From the NCBI RefSeq assembly GCF_937920395.1, contig NZ_CALEVF010000038.1, positions 26,842-90,841 on the forward strand: DNA of 64,000 bases. Direction: 5' to 3'. The position numbers were made by a program, and so were the translations under genes. The stretch comes from an uncultured Clostridium sp. Its GTDB lineage: Bacteria > Bacillota > Clostridia > Clostridiales > Clostridiaceae. Below the pieces are notes generated by a model. That model did no database searches, was not told the DNA's origin, and saw only the letters and a list, made by a program, of their open reading frames with translations. The stretch's first letter is position 1. Each line of letters starts with the position of its first letter. Positions 38,084 to 49,459 of this stretch are shown piece after piece.

Positions 38084-39133
38084 ATGAAAGCTAGAAAAAC
38101 AAAAAAAATCAAAATTGGTAATATATATATAGGTGGTAATTCAAAGGTTGCAGTGCAATCAATGACGAACACTGATACTCGAGATGCAGAGGCTACGATA
38201 AAACAAATACTTGAGTTAGAAAAGGTAGGCTGTGACATTGTGCGCTGTGCGGTGCCCGATATGGTAGCTGCTGAGGCGATTAAAGATATAATGAAGGGAA
38301 TTCATATACCATTGGTAGCAGATATACATTTTGATTATAGGCTAGCATTAAAAGTTATTGAGAATGGAGTATCTAAACTAAGAATTAATCCCGGTAATAT
38401 TGGAAGCATTGATCGAATAAAATTAGTGGCAGATGCGGCTAAAGCTAAGGGTATACCAATTAGAATTGGGGTGAATTCAGGATCACTCGAAAAAGATATT
38501 CTTCAAAAGTATGGTCATGTATGTGCGCAGGCTTTAGTTGAAAGTGCACTAAAACATGTTAAGATACTTGAAAGTTTAAATTTTTATGATATAGTTATTT
38601 CTATAAAATCATCAGATGTTGTTATGATGATTGAAAGTTATAAATTATTATCGGGCAAGGTAGATTATCCACTTCATCTTGGAGTTACTGAGGCTGGAAC
38701 TACTTGGAGAGGAACAATAAAATCAAGTGTTGGAATTGGAGCCCTACTATCTGAAGGAATAGGGGATACTATTAGGGTATCACTAACTGGAGATGTAGTA
38801 GATGAGGTTAAGGTTGGAATAGAAATCCTAAAATCATTAGGTTATATAGATGATGGGATTAAATTTGTATCGTGTCCAACATGTGGTAGAACACAAATTA
38901 ATCTTATAAAGATTACGAATGAAGTAGAAAAGAGATTGGAATTTTGCAATAAAAATATAAAAATTGCAGTAATGGGATGCGTAGTCAATGGGCCAGGCGA
39001 AGCAAGAGAAGCTGATATTGGTATCGCTGGCGGAGATGGAGTTGGGCTCATATTTAAAAAAGGTAAAATAATTAAAACTGTTAAGGAAGAAGATTTAGTA
39101 GAAGAACTTATACGTGAGGTAAATAATTTATAA
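38084..39133 (+). CDS. ispG: 4-hydroxy-3-methylbut-2-en-1-yl diphosphate synthase
   Basis: IspG (GcpE) is an iron-sulfur enzyme converting MEcPP to HMBPP late in the MEP pathway. The 349-residue product has the TIM-barrel N-terminal half and the cluster ligands in CPTCGRTQ and the later CVVNGPGEAREADIG. ATG 38084 lies 9 bases after AGGAG; ATG 38075 directly abuts the site. It begins 12 bases after the rseP stop. Confidence 0.97.
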   Translation: MKARKTKKIKIGNIYIGGNSKVAVQSMTNTDTRDAEATIKQILELEKVGCDIVRCAVPDMVAAEAIKDIMKGIHIPLVADIHFDYRLALKVIENGVSKLRINPGNIGSIDRIKLVADAAKAKGIPIRIGVNSGSLEKDILQKYGHVCAQALVESALKHVKILESLNFYDIVISIKSSDVVMMIESYKLLSGKVDYPLHLGVTEAGTTWRGTIKSSVGIGALLSEGIGDTIRVSLTGDVVDEVKVGIEILKSLGYIDDGIKFVSCPTCGRTQINLIKITNEVEKRLEFCNKNIKIAVMGCVVNGPGEAREADIGIAGGDGVGLIFKKGKIIKTVKEEDLVEELIREVNNL

Positions 39134-39157
39134 CATGTCTTCCCAGGAGGAATATTA

Positions 39158-42100
39158 ATGAACGCAAGCCTAGCTGAAATGTTGAAAAATGATTTTGATT
39201 TAAATGATGAAACATTAGTAGATGATATTAAGGTGTTAAGGGTTCAGTACCTTAAAAAAAGCAATAAATTAAGGGTAATCATTAAATCTTTTGAGGATAC
39301 AGATGATAATAAAAAATTAATAATTAAAAAGATTATATCAAAACGATTATGTAGTTTTAACGATATACAGTTAATTTGTTACAGGGATGTATCAAATGCA
39401 ACTATAGAAGATGTAAAAGATAAGTTTTGGCTGGATGTAGTAAATGTAATATCTATTTCAGAGCCATCAAGTAAGGACAGCTTACTTAAATCAACTAGAA
39501 TAATTGAAAATGGTGTACTTAAAATTCAGTGTGGCAATGATTTTATGTGCAAAATTTTAAGAGATAAGAATATAGAAGTTCTTATAAAAAACACTATAAA
39601 CGATATGTTTGGAGTTAATTCAGTAGTTAAATTAGAACATAACAGTGAACTTTCTAAGGATGATTTTTTCATGAAAAAAGAAAAAGAAAATGAAATTATT
39701 ATTAATGAAATAGTTAAAAATATAAATATAGAAAAGACAGACAAGCCTCGTGCTACAGCCCAAAACAATGATAATAATGGTTACAAAGCAAACAAGTTTA
39801 GTAAACCTTTCTACAAAAAGGGTGAGGTTGCCGATAAAAATACAATAATGGGAAGAAATATTAATGATGAAAGTATAGAAATAAAAGATATAAGCGAGAC
39901 TTCTGGAATAATTTGTGTTTGTGGCGATATTTTTAAGGTGAAGATAATTGAAACTAAAACTGGAAGAATAATCATAACATTTTATATTACAGATTATTCT
40001 AGTTCGATTACAGTGAAATGTTTTCCAAAGCCTAAAGAAGTAGAAAAAATGATGGAAGAAATTAAAGTTGGACTTTTTTGTAAGGTACGAGGCGAAGCAA
40101 GTTATGATACTTATGCAAGAGAAGTTGTAGTTATGGCTAGAGATATAGTTAAACTAAAAAAAATACAAAGAATGGATACTGCTCAGGAGAAAAGGGTTGA
40201 ACTTCATCTTCATACACAAATGAGTGCTATGGATGGTATGAGCCCTGCATCTAAACTTGTTGAAAGAGCAGCTATGTGGGGACATAATGCAGTAGCAATA
40301 ACTGATCATGGTGTAGTTCAAGCATTTCCTGAAGCTATGGACGCTGCTAAAAAGAATAAAATTAAAGTTATCTATGGGGTTGAGGGTTACCTTGTAGATG
40401 ATGGAGTACCAATTGTTATTAATAATAAAGATGAAACTTTAGATGATAGTTTTGTAGTCTTTGATATAGAAACAACGGGGTTATCTAGTGAAAATGATAA
40501 GATTATAGAAATTGGTGCATTAAAAATAGAAAATGGAAAAATAGTAGATAGGTTTAGTGAGTTTGTAAATCCAGGGATAGATATACCTTATAAAATTATA
40601 GAACTAACTGGAATTACAAATGATAATGTATCGGATGCGGACTCTATTGAAAAAGTACTTCCTAATTTTTTAGAGTTTGCAAAAGACAGCGTTTTAGTAG
40701 CACATAATTCTGATTTCGATGCATCTTTTATTAAAAAGAATTCAGAGAGGTTAAATTTGAAGTTTGAAAGTGCAATTATGGATACAATCCCTTTAGCTAA
40801 ATATCTACTTAAAGATCTTAAGACGTTTAAGTTAAATACAGTAGCTAAATATCTTGGTATAACCCTTGAAAATCATCACAGAGCTATAGATGATGCTAAA
40901 GCTACTGCGGATATACTATTGCATTGCTTTGGGTTACTTCGCGAAAAGAATATTTTAGATCTGGATACTTTAAACAAAGAATTTTTGGCTGATTTTAATG
41001 TAAATAAGGCAAATACTTATCATGTAATTATTTTGGTGAAGAACCAAGTAGGATTAAAGAATCTTTATAAGCTTATTTCATTCTCAAATTTAGAATATTT
41101 TCATAGAAGACCAAGGCTTCCTAAAACTTTGATTGAAAAGTACAGAGAGGGCCTTATAGTTGGATCAGCGTGCGAAGCTGGACAAGTATATAAGGTGGTT
41201 CTTCAAGGAAAATCTAATGAAGAAATCAATAAAATAGTAGAGTTTTATGATTATTTAGAAATACAACCTTTATTAAATAACAAATTTATGATTAAGAATG
41301 GAATAGTAAAAGATGAAAATGAATTAATGGATATTAATAGAAGAATATGTGCTATTGGTGATAAAAATAATATGCCGGTAGTTGCTACAGGAGATGTACA
41401 TTTTTTAGAACCTTCAGATGCGGTTTTTAGAAAAATTTTAATGGCAGGCAAAGGATTTTCGGATGCGGATGATCAACCACCATTATATTTTAAAACAACA
41501 AATGAGATGCTAAGTGAATTTTCATATTTAGGAGAAAAAAAATGCAAAGAAGTGGTGATTTATAATCCAAATAAAGTTGCTGAAATGATAGAGTTTGTAA
41601 AACCAATACCTGATGGAACTTTTACACCTAAAATACCAGGTGCAGAAGAAGATATTAGAAAGATGACATCTGATAAAGTTCATTCAATATATGGGGATCC
41701 ATTACCAGAGATAGTTCAGAAAAGATTGGAAAAAGAATTACACTCAATTATTGGTAATGGATATGCAGTACTTTACTTAATTGCTGAAAAATTAGTAGCA
41801 AAATCACTTTCAGATGGTTATTTGGTAGGTTCGAGAGGGTCTGTTGGATCTTCTTTTGCGGCTAATATGTCTAATATAACAGAAGTAAATGGACTTCCAC
41901 CACATTATATATGTCCAAATTGCAAAAAGAGCGAATTTATTTTAGATGGATCCATTGGTTCAGGTGCAGATTTGCCGGATAAAGAATGTCCTGATTGTGG
42001 AACCTTATATAAAAAAGACGGTTTTGATATTCCATTTGAAACATTCTTAGGATTTGAAGGGGATAAAGAACCGGATATAGATTTAAACTTTTCAGGCGAT

Positions 42101-43492
42101 AATCAAGCAGACATACACAGGTATACAGAGGTTCTGTTTGGTAAGGGTCATACTTTCAAGGCAGGAACAATTGGAACGATTGCTGAGAAAACTGCTTATG
42201 GTTATGTGAAAAAATATCTAAATGAAAAAGACATTATGGTGCCTCAAGCTGAAATTGAAAGACTAGTGCTTGGATGCACAGGTGTTAAGAGAACGTCAGG
42301 ACAACATCCAGGTGGAATAATGGTTGTTCCGAGCGACAATGAAATATATAATTTTTGCCCAGTTCAGCACCCGGCGGATGATCCAACATCAGATATTATT
42401 ACTACACATTTTGATTACCATTCCATAAGCGGAAGATTATTAAAGCTGGATATACTTGGTCATGATGATCCCACAATGCTTAAAATGCTTCAGGATTTAA
42501 CAGGACTTGATCCTCTAACTATCCCTTTATCTGATGATAATGTCATAAGCTTATTTACGTCACCTTCGGCATTAGGACTTACACCAAAAGAATTAGGTTG
42601 TGAAGTGGGAAGTTATGGTGTTCCGGAATTCGGTACAAAATTTGTAAGACAAATGCTTTTAGATACACAACCAAAATCGTTTTCTGATTTGGTTAGAATT
42701 TCAGGATTATCTCATGGTACAGATGTATGGATTAATAACGCACAATTTTATATCAAAGAAGGATTTACAACACTTAAAGATTGTATTTCTACCAGAGATG
42801 ATATAATGGTTTATTTAATGCAGAAAAACTTACCACCAAAAACTGCTTTTACTATCATGGAGAAAGTACGAAAAGGTAAGGGACTTTCAGAAGAACATGA
42901 GAAAATAATGAAAGAACATGACGTTCCGGATTGGTATATAGGCTCATGTAAAAAGATAAAGTATATGTTTCCTAAAGGTCATGCAGTAGCCTATGTAATG
43001 ATGGCCGTTAGAATAGCATACTATAAGGTTTATTATCCGAAAGAATATTACGCTACATTCTTTACTATAAGAGCAGATGATTTTGATGCAAATTTAATAG
43101 TAAAAGGTGAGAGTGCTATAAGAGTTAAAATAGATGAACTTGAAGCTCTAGGTAAGGATATAGGAGTTAAAGAAAAAGGGCTTCTAACAGCTCTTGAGTT
43201 ATCTTTTGAAATGTATAAAAGAGGGATTAAATTATTAAATGTAGATATTTATAAATCAGAGTCAGTTAAATTTACAATTGAAGAAGAGTCACTAAGACCT
43301 CCTTTAAATGCGCTTGAAGGAGTAGGAGAAAACGCTGCTAAAAGTATAGTACTAGAAAGAGTAAACGGAGAGTTCATATCAAAAGAAGATTTGAGAACTC
43401 GGTGCAAAGTGTCTAAAACAGTTATTGAATCATTAAATAATCATGGGTGTTTAAAGGATCTTCCTGACACGAATCAGTTATCGTTTTTTTAG
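39158..43492 (+). CDS. polC: DNA polymerase III alpha subunit, PolC type
   Basis: PolC is the main replicative polymerase of low-GC Gram-positives. The 1444-residue product contains, in order: N-terminal and OB domains (about 1-340), the start of a PHP domain ([14 protein letters not shown], about 350), and an inserted 3'-5' exonuclease ([13 protein letters not shown], about 433). After these come the polymerase core with a four-cysteine zinc site (CPNC...CPDCGTL) and DIDLNFSG, then a helix-hairpin-helix C-terminus ([12 protein letters not shown]). AGGAGG precedes the ATG. This form is a Firmicute marker. Confidence 0.98.
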   Translation: MNASLAEMLKNDFDLNDETLVDDIKVLRVQYLKKSNKLRVIIKSFEDTDDNKKLIIKKIISKRLCSFNDIQLICYRDVSNATIEDVKDKFWLDVVNVISISEPSSKDSLLKSTRIIENGVLKIQCGNDFMCKILRDKNIEVLIKNTINDMFGVNSVVKLEHNSELSKDDFFMKKEKENEIIINEIVKNINIEKTDKPRATAQNNDNNGYKANKFSKPFYKKGEVADKNTIMGRNINDESIEIKDISETSGIICVCGDIFKVKIIETKTGRIIITFYITDYSSSITVKCFPKPKEVEKMMEEIKVGLFCKVRGEASYDTYAREVVVMARDIVKLKKIQRMDTAQEKRVELHLHTQMSAMDGMSPASKLVERAAMWGHNAVAITDHGVVQAFPEAMDAAKKNKIKVIYGVEGYLVDDGVPIVINNKDETLDDSFVVFDIETTGLSSENDKIIEIGALKIENGKIVDRFSEFVNPGIDIPYKIIELTGITNDNVSDADSIEKVLPNFLEFAKDSVLVAHNSDFDASFIKKNSERLNLKFESAIMDTIPLAKYLLKDLKTFKLNTVAKYLGITLENHHRAIDDAKATADILLHCFGLLREKNILDLDTLNKEFLADFNVNKANTYHVIILVKNQVGLKNLYKLISFSNLEYFHRRPRLPKTLIEKYREGLIVGSACEAGQVYKVVLQGKSNEEINKIVEFYDYLEIQPLLNNKFMIKNGIVKDENELMDINRRICAIGDKNNMPVVATGDVHFLEPSDAVFRKILMAGKGFSDADDQPPLYFKTTNEMLSEFSYLGEKKCKEVVIYNPNKVAEMIEFVKPIPDGTFTPKIPGAEEDIRKMTSDKVHSIYGDPLPEIVQKRLEKELHSIIGNGYAVLYLIAEKLVAKSLSDGYLVGSRGSVGSSFAANMSNITEVNGLPPHYICPNCKKSEFILDGSIGSGADLPDKECPDCGTLYKKDGFDIPFETFLGFEGDKEPDIDLNFSGDNQADIHRYTEVLFGKGHTFKAGTIGTIAEKTAYGYVKKYLNEKDIMVPQAEIERLVLGCTGVKRTSGQHPGGIMVVPSDNEIYNFCPVQHPADDPTSDIITTHFDYHSISGRLLKLDILGHDDPTMLKMLQDLTGLDPLTIPLSDDNVISLFTSPSALGLTPKELGCEVGSYGVPEFGTKFVRQMLLDTQPKSFSDLVRISGLSHGTDVWINNAQFYIKEGFTTLKDCISTRDDIMVYLMQKNLPPKTAFTIMEKVRKGKGLSEEHEKIMKEHDVPDWYIGSCKKIKYMFPKGHAVAYVMMAVRIAYYKVYYPKEYYATFFTIRADDFDANLIVKGESAIRVKIDELEALGKDIGVKEKGLLTALELSFEMYKRGIKLLNVDIYKSESVKFTIEEESLRPPLNALEGVGENAAKSIVLERVNGEFISKEDLRTRCKVSKTVIESLNNHGCLKDLPDTNQLSFF

Positions 43493-43573
43493 GGAAATGT
43501 AATTAGTCCTTGAAATAGCTGATTTTATATGATAGAATAATAGATATTAGTTATCGCTAGTTATTTTATTGAA

Positions 43574-43603
43574 AGAGAGTAGGCCCGCCTACTCTCTATT
43601 TAT
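43574..43603 (+). terminator. first of two tandem terminators after polC
   Basis: AGAGAGTAGG and its complement around a CCCG loop, followed by ATTTATT. Confidence 0.7.
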
Positions 43604-43605
43604 TG

Positions 43606-43632
43606 AAACGCAACTCATGGTTGCGTTTTAAT
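43606..43632 (+). terminator. second of two tandem terminators after polC
   Basis: AAACGCAAC and its complement with a 5-base loop, followed by TAATTAT. Together with the hairpin just before it, it isolates polC from the rimP-nusA-infB operon. Confidence 0.6.
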
Positions 43633-43695
43633 TATAATATTATGGTTGATTATGCTAATAATAGTATAAAATACTAATAAAAGGAGGGTGTTAGA

Positions 43696-44157
43696 ATGAG
43701 AAATGATACCTTGTTGCAAAAGCTTAGAAAAATAGCTTTGCCAATAGTTGAAAAAAACAATTGTGAATTATATCATTTGGAGTATGTAAAAGAAGCTGGA
43801 GAAAATTATTTAAGAATTTATATAGATAGTTCAAATGGAATATCTTTGGAAGACTGCGAAAAAACTAGTAGAGGAATAAGCGAAATATTAGATGTTGAAG
43901 ATCCAATAACAGATAGTTACTGTTTAGAAGTATCCTCACCAGGAATCGAGAGAATTTTATATGATGATAATCATCTAAAAAAATACATAGGTCAGAATGT
44001 ACTAGTTAATTTAAAGAGCTTATATGAGGGAACTAAAAAACTTGAGGGCGATTTAGTAGGATTTTCTGATGTACAAATAGAAATTCAATATGATGGGAAC
44101 AATATAATTATTCCAAAAGAAAATATTTCCATCGTAAGTTTAAAACCAGTGCTGTAA
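43696..44157 (+). CDS. rimP: ribosome maturation factor RimP
   Basis: RimP is needed for 30S maturation. The 153-residue product shows family motifs LEYVKEAGENYLRIYID and the YCLEVSSPGIERIL segment. AAAAGGAGGG precedes the ATG. It heads the rimP-nusA-ylxR-ylxQ-infB-rbfA operon. A 15-base palindrome (43662-43676) sits just before the ribosome site; no clear promoter was identified. Confidence 0.97.
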   Translation: MRNDTLLQKLRKIALPIVEKNNCELYHLEYVKEAGENYLRIYIDSSNGISLEDCEKTSRGISEILDVEDPITDSYCLEVSSPGIERILYDDNHLKKYIGQNVLVNLKSLYEGTKKLEGDLVGFSDVQIEIQYDGNNIIIPKENISIVSLKPVL

Positions 44158-44173
44158 GGAGGAAGTTATTAAA

Positions 44174-45355
44174 ATGAATCAAGAATTTATTGAAGCATTG
44201 AGAGAGATTGTGGATCAAAAGGGAATTAGTGAAGACTTACTTTTTGAAACTATAGAAGATGCATTAGTTGCAGCGTATAAGAAAAATTTTGCTACGCTAT
44301 CAAATAATAGTCAAGATGTAAAAGTAACAATGAATAGAGAAACAGGAGAAATACATGTTTATGGTCAAAAGACGGTTGTAGAAGAAGTTGTTGAGGATTC
44401 TAGTGAAATAACACTTGAAGAATCTAAAGAATATAGCCCTAAATATCAAATAGGTGATATTGTTGATATTGAAGTTACTCCAAGAAAATTTGGAAGAATA
44501 GCTGCACAAGCTGCAAAACAAGTAGTTATTCAAAGAATTAAAGAAGCTGAAAGAAATATAATATACAATGAATTTATAACAAAAGAGTTTGATATTATTA
44601 CCGGAATTGTTATAAGAAAAGACAGAGGCAATGTATTTATAGACTTAGGCAAAATTGAAGCTGTACTTGGAGCTAATGAACAAATGCCAGGTGAGGAATA
44701 TAATTTTAATGAAAAATTAAAATTATATATTGTTGAAGTTAAAAACACTACTAAAGGTGCTCAAGTTGGAGTGTCGAGAACTCATCCAGGTCTTGTAAAA
44801 CGATTGTTTGAATTAGAAGTGCCAGAGGTTTTTGGTGGGGTTGTTGAGATTAAAAGCATATCAAGAGAAGCTGGTTCAAGAACTAAAATTGCAGTATATT
44901 CAAATGATGAAAATGTTGATGCTATGGGAGCATGCGTTGGACCTAAGGGCGTAAGAGTTCAAAGCATAGTTAATGAACTAAGAAATGAAAAAATTGATAT
45001 TATTAAATGGAGTAAGAAAGCGGAAGAATATATTTCCAATGCTTTAAGTCCTGCAAAAGTATTAAATGTAGTAGTTGAGGAAGCTTCTAAATCTGCAAAG
45101 GTCATAGTGGAGGATAATCAATTATCTTTAGCTATTGGAAAAGAAGGTCAAAATGTTAGGTTAGCAGCGAGATTAACTGGTTGGAAAATAGATATAAAAA
45201 GTAGAACACAAGCTCAATACAACATGGACGTAAATGAAGAAGTTAAAAGTGAAGTAGATGAAAGTGAAGCAATTGATAATCAAGTAGTTAAAGATCAAAC
45301 GATTGAAGATCAATCAGAGCAAGATCAAGTAATTGAAACCATTACGCAGGAGTAG
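44174..45355 (+). CDS. nusA: transcription termination/antitermination factor NusA
   Basis: NusA binds RNA polymerase and regulates pausing, termination and antitermination. The 393-residue product has the N-terminal polymerase-binding domain (about 1-125), an S1 domain (GIVIRKDRGNVFIDLG) and two KH domains (GPKGVRVQSIVNEL, GKEGQNVRLAARLTGW). It ends in a Gln/Asp/Glu-rich tail (about 350-393), with DQ repeats. AAGGAGG precedes the ATG. ylxR follows 11 bases later. Confidence 0.97.
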   Translation: MNQEFIEALREIVDQKGISEDLLFETIEDALVAAYKKNFATLSNNSQDVKVTMNRETGEIHVYGQKTVVEEVVEDSSEITLEESKEYSPKYQIGDIVDIEVTPRKFGRIAAQAAKQVVIQRIKEAERNIIYNEFITKEFDIITGIVIRKDRGNVFIDLGKIEAVLGANEQMPGEEYNFNEKLKLYIVEVKNTTKGAQVGVSRTHPGLVKRLFELEVPEVFGGVVEIKSISREAGSRTKIAVYSNDENVDAMGACVGPKGVRVQSIVNELRNEKIDIIKWSKKAEEYISNALSPAKVLNVVVEEASKSAKVIVEDNQLSLAIGKEGQNVRLAARLTGWKIDIKSRTQAQYNMDVNEEVKSEVDESEAIDNQVVKDQTIEDQSEQDQVIETITQE

Positions 45356-45366
45356 GTGATAGTTTT

Positions 45367-45633
45367 ATGAAAGTTAAAAAAATACCTCAGCGCATGTGTA
45401 CCGGGTGCATGGAAATGAAACCTAAGAAAGAATTATTGCGTATAGTCAATAGTAAAGAAGGCGAAATCTCTATAGATTTGATAGGGAAAAAACCAGGCAG
45501 AGGTGCATATGTTTGCATGAATATAGAATGTTTTGAAAAATCCTATAAGACAAAAAGATTAGAGCGAAATTTAGGTGGTAAAATAAGTGAAGAAATTTAT
45601 GCGAAGCTAAAGGATGAGATTAATCATGAATAA
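45367..45633 (+). CDS. ylxR: YlxR family RNA-binding-like protein
   Basis: YlxR (RnpM) family members bind RNA, and RnpM has been reported to modulate RNase P in Bacillus. The 88-residue product has the motif PQRMCTGC near the start, RIV-containing beta strands and GRGAYVCMNIECF, with cysteines at both ends. GGTGAT precedes the ATG. Its 3' end overlaps ylxQ by 8 bases. Confidence 0.94.
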   Translation: MKVKKIPQRMCTGCMEMKPKKELLRIVNSKEGEISIDLIGKKPGRGAYVCMNIECFEKSYKTKRLERNLGGKISEEIYAKLKDEINHE

Positions 45634-45964
45634 TAAATTTTTTCAATTTTTGGGTTTAACTAAAAAGGCAGGTAAACTTATCGAAGGTTATAATCAGTGC
45701 GAAGATGCACTTTCACATGGGAGAGGAACCCTTATAATTTTATCTGAGGAAAGCTCTGTAAATACTAAAGATAAGTTTAAAAGATTATCTGTTAAAAATG
45801 TTATACCACTTATTGAAGGTGTTTCTAATGAAACTTTAGGTAAATGTTTAGGTAGACCAGAAATTAATGTTTTATGCGTAAACGATAAAAAAATGACGAA
45901 TAAGCTGTTAAGTTTATGGAATGAAAACAATGAAAACAATGAGAATGACGAAAATAACGAATAA
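45626..45964 (+). CDS. ylxQ: L7Ae family ribosomal-like protein YlxQ
   Basis: YlxQ belongs to the L7Ae/L30e family that binds kink-turn RNA. The 112-residue product begins MNNKFFQFLGLTKKAGKLIEGYNQ, the family core; I chose ATG 45626, after AAAGGATGAG, over 45614. The extreme C-terminus is a short repetitive tail (ENNENNENDENNE), encoded by near-repeats of GAAAACAAT. It overlaps ylxR by 8 bases and infB begins shortly after. Confidence 0.93.
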   Translation: MNNKFFQFLGLTKKAGKLIEGYNQCEDALSHGRGTLIILSEESSVNTKDKFKRLSVKNVIPLIEGVSNETLGKCLGRPEINVLCVNDKKMTNKLLSLWNENNENNENDENNE

Positions 45965-45982
45965 ATTTCGGGGGTGAATGAT

Positions 45983-48055
45983 TTGGCAAAAGTCAGAATA
46001 TATGAATTAGCTAAAGAGTTAGAAGTGTCAAGTAAAGAATTAATTAATGTACTATTTGAAGAGTTTAGTATAAAGGCCAAAAATCATATGAGTGTGATTG
46101 AGGAAGAGGATGCTGAATTAATAAAGGAACTTTATAGTGACGAAAATTCAGGACTTAAGGATAGTAAAAATGAAACAGTAGAACACTATGAAAACTTAGC
46201 TAATGAAGATGCTAATAAAGTTGTCATTAGAAAAAGAGGTAGAAAAGGTAGAGATGAATTAGGAAGTGGTAACAATGCTGTTGAACCAATCGATGACGAA
46301 GTTGTAGTAATCGATAGTACTATCACAGTTAAGGATTTAGCTGATACATTAAAAAGACCTTATGTTGAAGTAATAAAACAACTTATTTTTATAGGCGTTA
46401 TGGCTGGAATGAATCAAGAAATAGATTTTGCCACAGCTGAAAAAGTGATAGAAAAATATGGTGCACTTGCAGTACTCAAAGATCCTGAAGAAGGAAAAAT
46501 TGCTGAAGAAGAAGATATTGAAGAAAATGATGAAATAGATACAGATAAAAAACCAGCAGTTGTTACTGTTATGGGTCATGTTGATCACGGTAAGACTTCA
46601 TTACTTGATTGTATTAGAAAATCTAAGGTTACAGAAACAGAAGCTGGTGGAATAACGCAACATATAGGTGCATACACTGTTAATATTAATGGTGAAAAAA
46701 TAACATTTTTAGATACACCAGGTCATGAAGCTTTTACAGCAATGAGAGCTCGTGGTGCTCAAATAACAGATATAGTTATTCTAGTAGTTGCGGCTGATGA
46801 TGGTATTATGCCACAAACGGTTGAAGCTATAAATCATTGTAAGGCTGCTAGTGTTCCAATAATAGTTGCAATAAACAAGATAGATAGACCCGGAGCTAAT
46901 GTAGATAAAGTTAAGCAAGAACTAACAGAACATGGTCTTGTAGCAGAGGATTGGGGTGGAGATACAATTTGTGTTCCAGTATCAGCTCATACTAAGGAAG
47001 GTATTGATACTTTACTTGAAATGGTATTAATTACTGCAGAAATGCTAGAGCTTAAAGCTAATCCTAAAAGAAGTGCAAAAGGAACCGTAATAGAAGGAAA
47101 ACTTGATAAAGGTCGTGGACCACTTGCAACTTTACTTGTACAAAATGGTACACTTCACACTGGTGATTCTATAATAGTTGGATCAACTTACGGAAGAATA
47201 AGAGCAATGTTTGATGATAAGGGTAAAAAAATAAAGACAGCAGGCCCATCTATACCGGTAGAAATACTTGGATTATCGGATGTACCATCAGCTGGTGATA
47301 GATTTAATGTAATTAAAGATGAAAAAACTGCAAGAAATATGGCTGAAACTAGAAAAACAAATTTAAGAGAAGAACATTTTCAAGCTAGTAATAGAGTTTC
47401 AATGGAAAACTTATATAGTCAAATACAAGAAGGATCTGTTAAAGAACTTGGTGTAATTGTTAAAGCTGACGTTCAAGGGTCTGTAGAGGCTGTAACACAA
47501 TCGCTTGAAAAATTATCTACTGATAATGTTAAAGTAAGAGTTATACATTCTGGAGTTGGAGCTATAACAGAAACTGATGTTGTACTCGCTGCGGCATCAA
47601 ATGCAATAATTATAGGGTTTAATGTAAGACCAGATAATAATGCTGCAATAGTTGGAGAAAAAGAAAAAGTAGAAATCAAAACATACAGAATAATTTATGA
47701 TGCACTTGATGATATAAAATTAGCAATGCTTGGAATGCTCGATCCTGTATATAAAGAAGTTGTTTTGGGTAGAGTTGAAATAAGACAAATATATAAAGTT
47801 TCAAATGTAGGAACAATAGCAGGGTCTTACGTATTGACTGGTAAAATTACTAGAAATAGTAGCGTGAGAGTTCTTAGAAATGGAATAGTTATAACTGAAT
47901 CAACTTTAGCCTCTTTAAAGAGATTTAAAGATGATGCAAAAGAGGTTGCTGCAGGATTTGAATGTGGATTAAGTATAGAAAAATTCAATGACCTCAAAGA
48001 GGGAGACATCATTGAAGCATTCATAATGGAAGAAATAAAACCAAAACTAGTATAA
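45983..48055 (+). CDS. infB: translation initiation factor IF-2
   Basis: IF-2 places initiator tRNA on the small subunit and promotes subunit joining, using GTP. The 690-residue product has IF2_N segments, one near the start ([17 protein letters not shown]) and another about residue 115, then the GTPase with GHVDHGKT (198-205), DTPGHEAF and NKIDRPG. A C-terminal domain follows. I chose TTG 45983, 6 bases after GGGGGTG; GTG 45974 lies in that site. The region between IF2_N and GTPase is acidic and short. Confidence 0.97.
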   Translation: MAKVRIYELAKELEVSSKELINVLFEEFSIKAKNHMSVIEEEDAELIKELYSDENSGLKDSKNETVEHYENLANEDANKVVIRKRGRKGRDELGSGNNAVEPIDDEVVVIDSTITVKDLADTLKRPYVEVIKQLIFIGVMAGMNQEIDFATAEKVIEKYGALAVLKDPEEGKIAEEEDIEENDEIDTDKKPAVVTVMGHVDHGKTSLLDCIRKSKVTETEAGGITQHIGAYTVNINGEKITFLDTPGHEAFTAMRARGAQITDIVILVVAADDGIMPQTVEAINHCKAASVPIIVAINKIDRPGANVDKVKQELTEHGLVAEDWGGDTICVPVSAHTKEGIDTLLEMVLITAEMLELKANPKRSAKGTVIEGKLDKGRGPLATLLVQNGTLHTGDSIIVGSTYGRIRAMFDDKGKKIKTAGPSIPVEILGLSDVPSAGDRFNVIKDEKTARNMAETRKTNLREEHFQASNRVSMENLYSQIQEGSVKELGVIVKADVQGSVEAVTQSLEKLSTDNVKVRVIHSGVGAITETDVVLAAASNAIIIGFNVRPDNNAAIVGEKEKVEIKTYRIIYDALDDIKLAMLGMLDPVYKEVVLGRVEIRQIYKVSNVGTIAGSYVLTGKITRNSSVRVLRNGIVITESTLASLKRFKDDAKEVAAGFECGLSIEKFNDLKEGDIIEAFIMEEIKPKLV

Positions 48056-48075
48056 GATAAGGAGTAGTGGGTTGT

Positions 48076-48501
48076 ATGGTTAGTTATAGAAATGGTAGAA
48101 TAAATGAAGAAATTAAAAAAGATGTAAGCAATACAATTCAAAACAAAATAAAAGATCCAAGATTAAGTGCTATGGTTAGTGTAACAAAAGTAGATACAAC
48201 AAAAGACTTAAGTTATACAAAAATCTACGTTAGTATATTTGGAAGTGAAATTGAAAAGAAAGAAACAATTCAAGCACTTAAAAGTTCAACGGGTCTTATA
48301 AGAAAAGAAATAGGAATGCATGTTAAGTTAAGACATGTTCCTCAGGTTATTATAGAGTTAGATGAAACCATAGAACGCGCAATACATTTAGAGAATATTT
48401 TCCATCAAATAAAAGCAAAAGATAAGAATGAACATGGAAAACAGATTGAAAATGAAACAGGGAATGAAGATGTAAAAACTGAAGATGGAAATGAAGACTA
48501 A
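48076..48501 (+). CDS. rbfA: ribosome-binding factor A with acidic tail
   Basis: RbfA binds 16S helix 1 during cold-sensitive 30S maturation. The 141-residue product starts MVSYRNGRINEEIKKDVS and keeps the family core DPRLSAMVSVTKVDTTKDLSYTKIYVS. After about residue 118 it has an unusual acidic extension rich in Glu, Asn and Asp (ENETGNEDVKTEDGNED). ATG 48076 follows AAGGAG by 11 bases; GTG 48067 is only 2 bases away. Its end overlaps nrnA. Confidence 0.95.
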   Translation: MVSYRNGRINEEIKKDVSNTIQNKIKDPRLSAMVSVTKVDTTKDLSYTKIYVSIFGSEIEKKETIQALKSSTGLIRKEIGMHVKLRHVPQVIIELDETIERAIHLENIFHQIKAKDKNEHGKQIENETGNEDVKTEDGNED

Positions 48502-49459
48502 TGAAATTAACGATGTCATTAGCAAAATAAAAACATTTAATAAAATTGCTATAACTTTTCATACTTCACCTGATGGAGATTCAATAGGTAGTGCTTTGGC
48601 ATTACTTATTGGTCTGAGAAAATTAAGTAAGAAAGTATATATAATATCAAAAGAAAAGATTCCACAAACTTTTGAATTCTTGCCATGTTCTGTTGAAATT
48701 AATGGAGAGATAAGCTTACCATTAAAGGATACAGAGTGTGTAATAGTATTAGATTGTGGTGATTTTAAAAGAATTAATGCAAATCTATTGGTGAAAAATA
48801 GATTTGCATTAATTAATATAGACCATCATATATCTAATGACTTATATGGAGATTTAAATTTTATCAACACAAAATCTTCTGCAGTTGGAGAAATTGTATA
48901 TCAAATGCTTAGACTACTTGATGTAAAATTAGACAAAGAAATAAGTTCATGTTTGTATACCGCTGTGCTTACAGATACAGGTTGTTTTAGACATTCAAAT
49001 ACCACAGCAGTAACTCATGATATTGCAAGTGAACTTATCAATACCGGCATAAATTTTAGCGATATTCACAGGAAAATTTATGAAAATAACAAAACAAATA
49101 AAATAAAGCTTTGTGGAGAAGTTATTAGTAAGCTTACAGTTGAACTTGATGGCAAAGTTTGTGTAATGCATATAACAAAAGACATGATAAAAAAATATGA
49201 GCTGGTATACATAGACACATCAGATATTATTGATTTTGCTACTTCAATAGATATAGTTGAGGTTGCAATCCTTATTAAAGATGTTGAAAATGGTGTTAAA
49301 GTAAGTTTAAGATCTAAATCAGTTGTGGATGTTAGCAAAATTGCAGAATGGTTTAGTGGGGGCGGTCATATTAGAGCTTCAGGTTTTTATTACGAGGCAA
49401 GTTTTGATGATACTAAAGGTAAATTGATGGAAATTTTAGAAAAAGAGTTGATAAAATGA
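48485..49459 (+). CDS. nrnA: DHH/DHHA1 nanoRNase NrnA-like phosphoesterase
   Basis: NrnA-type enzymes degrade very short RNAs and, in some species, phosphoadenosine phosphate. The 324-residue product has DHH-family motifs HTSPDGDS, VLDCGD, NIDHHISND and TDTGCFRHSNT, and the DHHA1 glycine motif FSGGGHIRASGF. The start is uncertain: ATG 48485 and ATG 48491 both lie within the end of rbfA and neither has a good ribosome site, so translation is probably coupled. It overlaps truB by 4 bases (ATGA). Confidence 0.94.
   Translation: MEMKTNEINDVISKIKTFNKIAITFHTSPDGDSIGSALALLIGLRKLSKKVYIISKEKIPQTFEFLPCSVEINGEISLPLKDTECVIVLDCGDFKRINANLLVKNRFALINIDHHISNDLYGDLNFINTKSSAVGEIVYQMLRLLDVKLDKEISSCLYTAVLTDTGCFRHSNTTAVTHDIASELINTGINFSDIHRKIYENNKTNKIKLCGEVISKLTVELDGKVCVMHITKDMIKKYELVYIDTSDIIDFATSIDIVEVAILIKDVENGVKVSLRSKSVVDVSKIAEWFSGGGHIRASGFYYEASFDDTKGKLMEILEKELIK

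Noticed and set aside
43646..43676. Promoter for the rimP operon (TTGATT with TATAAA)
   Set aside because: The spacer is only 13 bases, too short for a normal sigma-A promoter.
45694..46080. 128-codon minus-strand frame across ylxQ-infB
   Set aside because: Ser/Phe/Leu-rich complement of two solid genes; no ribosome site.
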